A stretch of DNA of 64,000 nucleotides, taken from the NCBI GenBank assembly GCA_032622095.1, contig CP136069.1, positions 203,902,690 to 203,966,689 on the forward strand, given 5' to 3'. The DNA is from Siphonodentalium dalli. Its lineage: Eukaryota > Mollusca > Scaphopoda > Gadilida > Siphonodentaliidae. The notes beneath the pieces were generated by a model. It worked only from the letters and a program-made list of their open reading frames with translations. It did no database searches and had not been told where the DNA came from. This document shows, in pieces, positions 57,526 through 64,000 of this stretch. Both the position numbers and the translations under genes were made by a program. How positions within the stretch are numbered: the stretch's first letter is position 1; each line of letters opens with the position of its first letter.

Positions 57526-57722
57526 AAGCATGCAGAATTACCCCTCACAGCAGGCATGATCAACAAATTCGCCCTTTGGGGACCCCATTCTTAATTCTTT
57601 TGCCTCATCTTCAGGGAAGTATATATAGTCTCAATATAACATTGTCTTTGGTTACTTTTTCCCTTCTGTTCAGTTTCTATATCCCATAATTTGCAGAAGA
57701 TAAAATGCATAATCGAGGTGAC
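57526..57722. mobile_element. Family F partial copy in unit 1
   Basis: CATGCAGAATTACCCCTCAC, then the conserved centre CCCATAATTTGCAGAAGATA and AATCGAGGTGACA, where it is joined to family D. Confidence 0.75.
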
Positions 57723-57897
57723 ACCGCATTAAAGATCCTGTGCCAGAGCATTCTCTTATATATATATATGAGTATGCACTGGCTTACAAGGTCGAAGTAA
57801 ATATTGTTAGGGCCAATGTATTCTCTTATATATACGAGAATGCATTGGCACAGGGTTTTCTCAAAATTTCCGGAAGCTCCATCCATTGAGGAGTTAA
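57722..57897 (+). mobile_element. Family D partial copy in unit 1
   Basis: ATTAAAGATCCTGTGCCAGA to TCCATCCATTGAGGAGTTAA. Both modules are shortened. Confidence 0.75.
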
Positions 57898-57948
57898 TTA
57901 GAGAAAGCAATGCAGTGTTGGAAAAACAAAAAATCTTTAAAGATGGTC

Positions 57949-58092
57949 TACAGTAATGCCCTAAATAATTGACTCCTTATCCACTGAGAGCTTTCCGATG
58001 AATGGCAACAAGCCATATTTCTGACTAAATTCTGAAAAGTTACCCTTAATTCTGCTGTGGTTAAGGAGTCGATTATTTAGGGCATTACTGTA
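57949..58092. mobile_element. Family E deletion derivative in unit 1 (TA-flanked)
   Basis: TACAGTAATGCCCTAAATAA to GGGCATTACTGTA with TA on both sides; most of the left arm is deleted. Confidence 0.88.
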
Positions 58093-58261
58093 TCTCTTCC
58101 TATAACAACTGTTATCTATTGATTTTATTATGAATTTATCAATTTGGGGAATTTGTGTTCATTCTGAGCATAGCATGCGGGATAATTCTATTTCAAAAAT
58201 TAAAAAAATAGTAAAAAAAAATTGTCCCAATTGGTTATCGCATTATATATGAAAATTTGAT

Positions 58262-58612
58262 ATATTAAAAATCAATATTAATTGATAGAAGTGTTCCGGA
58301 CAGGACAGTCTTCGATTCATATTTATTATTTTATACCCAGAAACTATATAACATGTGTTTAGGAAGAGATAGATTATAATACATATAAAATCAATATTAA
58401 TTGATAGAAGTGTTCCGGACAGGACAGTCTTCGATTCATATTTATTATTTTATACCCAGAAACCATATAATATGTGTTTAGGAAGAGATAGATTATAATA
58501 CATATAAAATCAATATTAATTGATAGAAGCATTTCCAGACAGGTGTCTTCGACTCATATTTAATATTTTATACCCAGAATCTATATAAAATGTGTTAGGA
58601 AGAGACAGACAA
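58262..58612 (+). repeat. 118-bp tandem array, 3 units (unit 1)
   Basis: AATCAATATTAATTGATAGA, TCTTCGATTCATATTTATTA and TGTGTTTAGGAAGAGATAGA repeat at about 118 bp. Confidence 0.92.
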
Positions 58613-59062
58613 TCTTTCAGTGCCAGGGGCCGATCTCATCGGCTCTAATTTACGGTCTGTAAAATCGGCCCTAAAAAAATTAAAAAATATTTATTTTTTT
58701 TAATGTTTTTGAGTTGAATTTTTTTTGGGTGTGCTTAAGCATGCTATAGCGAATTTAAAAACAAACTGGATAAAACCTTAGGGGCATGTTATAACTCAAA
58801 ACTATCACCAAGTATTCATAGTAATAATTTTGATGCCCATGAAAAACGTAAGATTCCCTGGCACTAAACCTACAAAATAAGTCTGTTAAAAGAATATAAG
58901 AAAAAATTATTAAAATTGTAAAAAATTGTAAAAAATAATAACAAATGATGAAAAATTGTTAGGCCAATGCATTCTCTTATATATGCGAGGCGACCTATGG
59001 TCGACTCGCATATATAAGAGAATGCATTGGCACAGGGTATATCGGTTGATACAAAAATCGGA
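58613..59062 (+). mobile_element. Family B MITE copy in unit 1, both ends damaged
   Basis: Left end CTTTCAGTGCCAGGGGCCGA lacks TTAACC; right end stops at the duplication junction, missing about 25 bp. Confidence 0.85.
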
Positions 59063-59123
59063 CTACACAACTGCATGAGACTACACATGTGTAGCCCTCA
59101 TGTGGTTGCATTTCTTAACCTGC

Positions 59124-59501
59124 TTAAAGTGATGTGAAACACTCCGGTAGGGTGAATAAATACAAATGATGAATAATCTGGCTCAAAATAGTTATTTTTT
59201 ACAAATATTATATCCAAATTGACAACACACACCGTCATTCTTATATAATTAATTAAATGCAGTTACCTTCGTTGGCTAAATTGTTTTTGTTAGTTTATCT
59301 CAGATAGCTGTGTCCCTATTTGAGAAGTAAATATTTACAATTGAACGCAGTTCAGACGATGTTTTCTATGGAGTGGTAGAGTTGATTTGTTTGAGATTTC
59401 CGGCAATGTTAGTAGAATGCTACATTCCTCCAATCAGCATAGTGCCAAAATACTAACTTAATAGTTTCACACAACCGAATAAGTCCTTAATATGTCTTTA
59501 A
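59124..59501. mobile_element. TTAA-flanked 378-bp insertion in unit 2
   Basis: TTAAAGTGATGTGAAACACT to CCTTAATATGTCTTTAA. Unit 1 has the empty site (TTTCATTAACAAATGTACAC). Inverted ends are weak apart from TTAAAG and an internal GTGAAAC/GTTTCAC pair. Confidence 0.75.
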
Positions 59502-59600
59502 CATATGCACACCATTTATCACACCTTCATTATCATATATCTTAGTGCCTATTTTATAACTCTTCATTCTTACATAAGTTCATAAATGATTCTCTTCACT

Positions 59601-59792
59601 TTAACCCTTTCAGTGCGCATAGGTCGCCTCGCATATATAAGAGAATGCATTGGCCTAACAAATTTTCATCATTTGTTATTATTTTTTACAATTTTAATAA
59701 AACAAATTTAAATCTAAAAAAAAAAGTAGGGCCGATTTTACAGACCGTAAATTAGGGCCGATGAGATCGGCCCCTGGCACTGAAAGGGTTAA
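59601..59792 (-). mobile_element. Family B MITE, copy 5, inserted in unit 2
   Basis: TTAACCCTTTCAGTGCGCAT to GGCACTGAAAGGGTTAA, 192 bp, an internally deleted copy with half a palindromic module. Unit 1 retains the empty site (CTTCACTTTTAATCAAGTA). Confidence 0.93.
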
Positions 59793-60422
59793 ATCAAGTA
59801 CCGTTAATTCTGGCAATATGATATTCACATCTACAGGTCTTTTATAAGAAATTCTAATGCATACAATTTAATGTCTTATTAAACTTACAGAAAAGGAAAT
59901 ATCTTCTGAAGTTGAGTATTAATCTTTTTTCTTTTGGTCCTTTATAAATAATTTATAAATTCTATACAAACTCGATAACATCTATTAACCTGAGGACGAT
60001 TGTGGAAATAAGTCTGCCCATTTATGGACAGTCTTTTCAATGTTATCCTCGGTGCGATGGGTGAGTCTTAATACATCTCATGATCACTTCTCTAAAAACA
60101 TCTATATATTTCATGAAAATAAAATTTGCTCTATCAATTTAATTGAAATCAAACATTCATATTAATGACTGATATACCATTTAGATCATTTTTCTTATTA
60201 ACTGCTGTATACAAACATAATGTACATGTAAAACTGCTTGGTCTAATTAATATATATAGGACCTTTTGTAATATTTGTATTTTTACATCACACCAAATAA
60301 AACTATCTATCTATCTGTCTATTAAAAACCTGCGCTTTGAATCAATACATAAGGCCCAAACTACAGTGCAGGACATTTTATGGTTAACATGAAAACTAAA
60401 ACACTGCAGGCTGTCTGAGATG

Positions 60423-60620
60423 TTTCAATGAAGCATGCAGAATTACCCCTCACAGCGGGCTTGATCAACAAATTCGTCCTTTGGGGACCCCATTCTTAAT
60501 TCTTTTGCCTCATCTTCAGGGAAGTATATATAGTCTCAATATAACATTGTCTTTGGTTACTTTCTCCCTTCTGTTCAGTTTCTATATCCCATAATTTGCA
60601 GAAGATAAAATGCATAATCG
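60423..60620. mobile_element. Family F partial copy in unit 2
   Basis: Counterpart of 57526-57722. Confidence 0.75.
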
Positions 60621-60806
60621 AGGTGACACCGCATTAAAGATCCTGTGCCAGAGCGTTCTCTTATATATATATATATATGAGTATGCACTGGCTTACAAGG
60701 TCGAAGTAAATATTGTTAGGGCCAATGTATTCTCTTATATATACGAGAATGCATTTGCACAGGGTTCTCTCAAAATTTTCGGAAGCTCCATCCATTGAGA
60801 AGTTAA
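60620..60806 (+). mobile_element. Family D partial copy in unit 2
   Basis: Counterpart of 57722-57897, with a longer TA run. Confidence 0.75.
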
Positions 60807-60855
60807 TTAGAGAAAGCAATGCAGTGTTGGAAAAACAAAATCTTTAAAGATGGTA

Positions 60856-60998
60856 TACAGTAATGCCCTAATTATTGACTATTTAACCACTGAGAGCTTT
60901 CCGATGAATGGCAACATGCCATATTTCCGACTAAATTCTGAAAAGTTACCCTTAATTCTGCTGTGGTTAAGGAGTCAATTATTTAGGGCATTACTGTA
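60856..60998. mobile_element. Family E deletion derivative in unit 2
   Basis: Counterpart of 57949-58092; the same arm deletion, confirming it predates the duplication. Confidence 0.88.
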
Positions 60999-61164
60999 TC
61001 TCTTCCTATAACAAGTGTTATCTATTGATTTTATTATGAATTTATCAATTTGTGGAATTTGTGTTCATTCTGAGCATAGCATGCGGGATAACTCTATTTC
61101 AAAAATAGTAACAAAAAATTGTCCCAATTGGTTATCGCATTATATATGAAAATATTGATATATT

Positions 61165-61606
61165 AAAAATCAATATTAATTGATAGAAGTGTTCCGGACA
61201 GGACAGTCTTCGATTCATATTTATTATTTTATACCCAGAAACCATATAATATGTGTTTAGGAAGAGAAAGATTATAATACATATAAAATCAATATTAATG
61301 GAATCATTTCCAGACAGGTGTCTTTGACTCATATTTAATATTTTATACCCGGAATCTATATAACATGTGTTTAGGAAGAGATTATAATACATATAAAATC
61401 AATATTAATGGAAGCATTTCCAGACAGGTGTCTTCGACTCATATTTAATATTTTATACCCGGAATCTATATAACATGTGTTTAGGAAGAGATTATAATAC
61501 ATATAAAATCAATATTAATGGAAGCATTTCCAGACAGGTGTCTTCGACTCATATTTAATATTTTATACCCGGAATCTATATAACATGTGTTTAGGAAGAG
61601 ACAGAC
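61165..61606 (+). repeat. 109-118-bp tandem array, 4 units (unit 2)
   Basis: Same unit as 58262-58612. The last three units share a 9-bp deletion and GGAATCTATATAACATGTG, so they were amplified after the segmental duplication. Confidence 0.92.
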
Positions 61607-61608
61607 AA

Positions 61609-62069
61609 TCTTTCAGTGCCATCGGCACTCATTTACGGTCTGTAAAATCGGCCCTAAAAAATAAAAAAAATAATGTTTTTTTTAAAAGATTTTTTTGGGT
61701 TGAATTTTTTTTGGGTATGCTTAAGCATGCTATAGCGAATTTAAAAACAAACTGGATAAATCCTTAGGGGCATGTTATAACTCAAAACTATCACCAAGTA
61801 TTCATAGTAATAATTTTGATGCCCATGAAAAACGTAAGATTCCCTGGCACTAAACCTACAAAATAAGTCTGTTAAAAGAATATAAGAAAAAATTATTAAA
61901 ATTGTAAAAAATTGTAAAAAATAATAACAAATGATGAAAAAATTGTTAGGCCAATGCATTCTCTTATATATGCGAGGCGACCTATGGTCGACTCGCATAT
62001 ATAAGAGAATGCATTGGCACAGGGTATATCGGTTGATACAAAAATCGGACCTTGCACTAAAAGGGTTAA
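61609..62069 (+). mobile_element. Family B MITE copy in unit 2
   Basis: Left end damaged like unit 1, but the right end is complete to AAAGGGTTAA at 62066-62069. Confidence 0.88.
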
Positions 62070-62352
62070 GACCTGTCTATTTCTCCCATATTAGGTGTTC
62101 AGTCATCCAGTCAGATTCTCCCACCCACATTAATGTACCCTATAGTAATAAATCCGATCAGTATTCCAGGGTAATTAATTAGTCACCTAATGTGCTTTCC
62201 TGGTAATAAAAATAGTCTGGGTTTTGTGATTACTCAGTCTGAGTCTGATTAGGTAAACATAGCATATCATCAGTAGAAAGTATAGGCAGTTTTTTTTTTA
62301 TTATTTGGTTTACCAATCAACCGCGCGAATCAACATAGGAAAATAAACTAAT

Positions 62353-62506
62353 TTAACCCTTTCTATACTGAATGGATTCCCCCATTCAGTTATGAAATTA
62401 TACATCAGAATTATCTATTATTAATTTAGAGGGGTGTCCAGAAAATATTTGCAGATTAGCAAAAAATAATACAAGTGCAGAAGAATTGATATTCTTTGGT
62501 GGAAAG
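62353..62506 (-). mobile_element. Family G fragment ending in a poly-G run
   Basis: TTAACCCTTTCTATACTGAA to about ATAATACAAGTGCAGAAGAA. A G-run of about 13 follows at 62505. The preceding 62070-62352 is unassigned. Confidence 0.75.
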
Positions 62507-62693
62507 GGGGGGGGGGGGTGCTGGCATACCCCCATGGTGATAAATTGAAACATGGGCTGGACAGGACCCAAATGTTAAATGAAGAAGGATAACTCTAGAA
62601 TAGAAAATGGGAACTACGTCATTGGGCACTCTTCTTTTTGAAGCAGTCATGATGGCCGACCTCCATACCAAATTTCTAAATGGTAATTTATTA

Positions 62694-63338
62694 TGCCTGT
62701 CATTTGCAGAATGAGGTCGCCAGAGGGTGAATTTACTGACGGTAACCTGCATAGCAGGCTAGCATCACTAAATTCACCCTCTGGGGACCTCATTCTGCTT
62801 AGGCCCCAATTTCTATGGGAGACAAAGACTCAGATTGAAGTTCCAAAATTGTTAATGTTGTGATGTACACCCATTGCGAATGTCAATTATGCAATGTTTC
62901 ATCTGCTAATTTGGGGATTTAGAGAAACTAAACTAAAAAAAAAATTTAATCTATGTGAAGGAGTTTCTATAGAAATTTGATAATAAAGAAAACCCTCCCA
63001 GTGGGCTAGCATCACCAAACTCACACTCTGCGGACCACATTCTGCTTATAAGGCATAATTTTCTGCAAAGTATCTATATCCTCAAATTAACATTGTTTTA
63101 GTTACTTTTTCCCTTCACTTCAGTTTCTATATCCCCTAATTTGCAGAAGATAAATGCATAATTGAGGGTGACTAATGGGTGAACATTCAACAACGGTACA
63201 TGTAGGTGAGTTGGGGCCTATAAGCAGAATGAGGTTCCCAGAGGGTAAATTTGGTGATTCTAGCCCGCCGTGTGGGAGTAAGCATCACCAAATGGGAACC
63301 TCATTCTGAAAATGTCAGACACACTATTTCCAGGCTTG
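62694..63338. mobile_element. Two fused family F MITEs
   Basis: 62694-62996 is the second subfamily (GATGTACACCCATTGCGAAT, GGAGTTTCTATAGAAATTTG). At CCCTCCCAGTGGGCTAGCAT it joins the first subfamily (CCCCTAATTTGCAGAAGATA), which ends GACACACTATTTCCAGGCTT. Confidence 0.82.
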
Positions 63339-64000
63339 ATTCAAGTGATATAATTACTCAAAGTGGAATGCCCCTGGTAGAAGAGAATGTACCTCTTGAG
63401 CTGAAGCTTTTGACTTCTCAGAACAATAGTATAAGACATAAATGAGAGAACCAAAAGTCTTGTAAATTGACTTGAAGTTACAAATAGAAATCCCTTGAGT
63501 GCAGATAAATTAAGCATATACTCAGCAATCAACATTATCCTTGAGGAACCTTTTGACAGAAGATATATATAACATACCCTACAACCATAAACAGAGTCAG
63601 ATATATATAACATATACCCTACAACCATGAACAGAGTGAGATATATCGGTCAACTCAGTTACAGGATGAGATAATGGGGGAAACAGACTGTTGAAGCAGG
63701 TGTAAAAAGGAAAGGTCAAAGAAATTGTTCAATTATCATACCAGAGACCAAGAGAGGCACTAAGTGGTTAGTATTCAAAAAGATTTTAATCTATGGTGAA
63801 TGAAGGAATATCTTTATACATAGAATTGGCACCATGACAGTGTCAGTTCAAAACGTTCATCTCAAGTTCTTTCTGTCCTCACTTTAGATTATGCTAACTT
63901 TTAACTTATCTTACTTTTCCAACCTTTCAGCATTCCAACAGGCAAAAAAACAACATAAAAGGCGCCTGCACACTTGAGCGATTGAGCTTAACATTATTGC
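63339..64000. other. Unassigned right edge
   Basis: No gene. A 47-bp unit with AACATA(TA)CCCTACAACCAT and GAACAGAGT is duplicated at about 63570-63645. Confidence 0.35.

Larger units (their letters stand above)
56744..59062 (+). repeat. Segmental tandem duplication, unit 1
   Basis: From GTAGCCCTCATGTGGTTGCA through ACTCGATAACATCTATTAAC, GGGTGAGTCTAAATACATCT, family F/D/E fragments, a 118-bp array and a family B copy that ends abruptly at AAAAATCGGA. The same order of components follows in unit 2. Confidence 0.9.
59063..62069 (+). repeat. Segmental tandem duplication, unit 2
   Basis: Same components in the same order and orientation as 56744-59062. Longer because of TTAA insertions at 59124-59501 and 59601-59792, a 37-bp insertion near 60135-60170, and one extra unit in its array. 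Confidence 0.9.

Overview
This is an AT-rich, repeat-dominated window from a eukaryotic nuclear genome, almost certainly an animal. It holds an intronless seven-transmembrane receptor gene, isolated exons with animal-type splice sites, a tRNA-derived SINE with an ATT-rich tail, a LINE reverse-transcriptase tail, a Helitron-like element and many MITEs (short non-autonomous DNA transposons). The repeat flavour, including a poly-C/poly-G hairpin retroposon and SINE tails of a kind common in marine invertebrates, suggests an invertebrate such as a mollusc or other lophotrochozoan. That placement is an inference; the sequence alone does not fix the species. No bacterial genes, operons or CRISPR arrays are present.

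Layout. 1-3.6 kb: two minisatellites (70-bp and 43-bp units). 3.6-5.0 kb: a TTAA-flanked element carrying nested insertions. 5.1-5.7 kb: last coding exon of a proline-rich protein with PPxY and PSAP motifs. 6-22 kb: mosaic of MITEs and foldback elements, a LINE relic and small tandem arrays. 22.5-23.7 kb: class A GPCR gene on the minus strand. 24.2-29.3 kb: SINE, a 46-bp array, a Helitron-like element and a 2.2-kb array of 30-36-bp units. 29.4-41 kb: more MITEs, a 35-bp array and an array of GCTTAAGC palindromes. 41.5-51.5 kb: mostly non-MITE sequence with diverged satellite-like repeats that share an AAACGCTCT box, a CACGTG cluster and a 68-bp minisatellite containing an internal inversion. 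51.6-55.4 kb: a pogo-like element, nested MITEs, one clear internal exon and a near-perfect hairpin. 56.7-62.1 kb: a direct tandem segmental duplication. 62.1-64 kb: MITE fragments.

The unifying feature is a crowd of non-autonomous elements bounded by TTAA, many of them starting TTAACCCTT. At least three families with different ends (called A, B and D here) carry the same palindromic module, which contains CCAAT and TATATAAG in both orientations. The tandem duplication supplies filled/empty site pairs that show TTAA target duplication directly. No transposase gene is visible, so any mobilising enzyme must lie outside the window. Family letters are local labels, and strand for MITEs means relative orientation within a family.

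Real protein-coding content is low: one full gene (GPCR), one good terminal exon, one good internal exon, two weak exon candidates and several retroelement or unidentified relics. Boundaries were read by eye and may be off by several bases.
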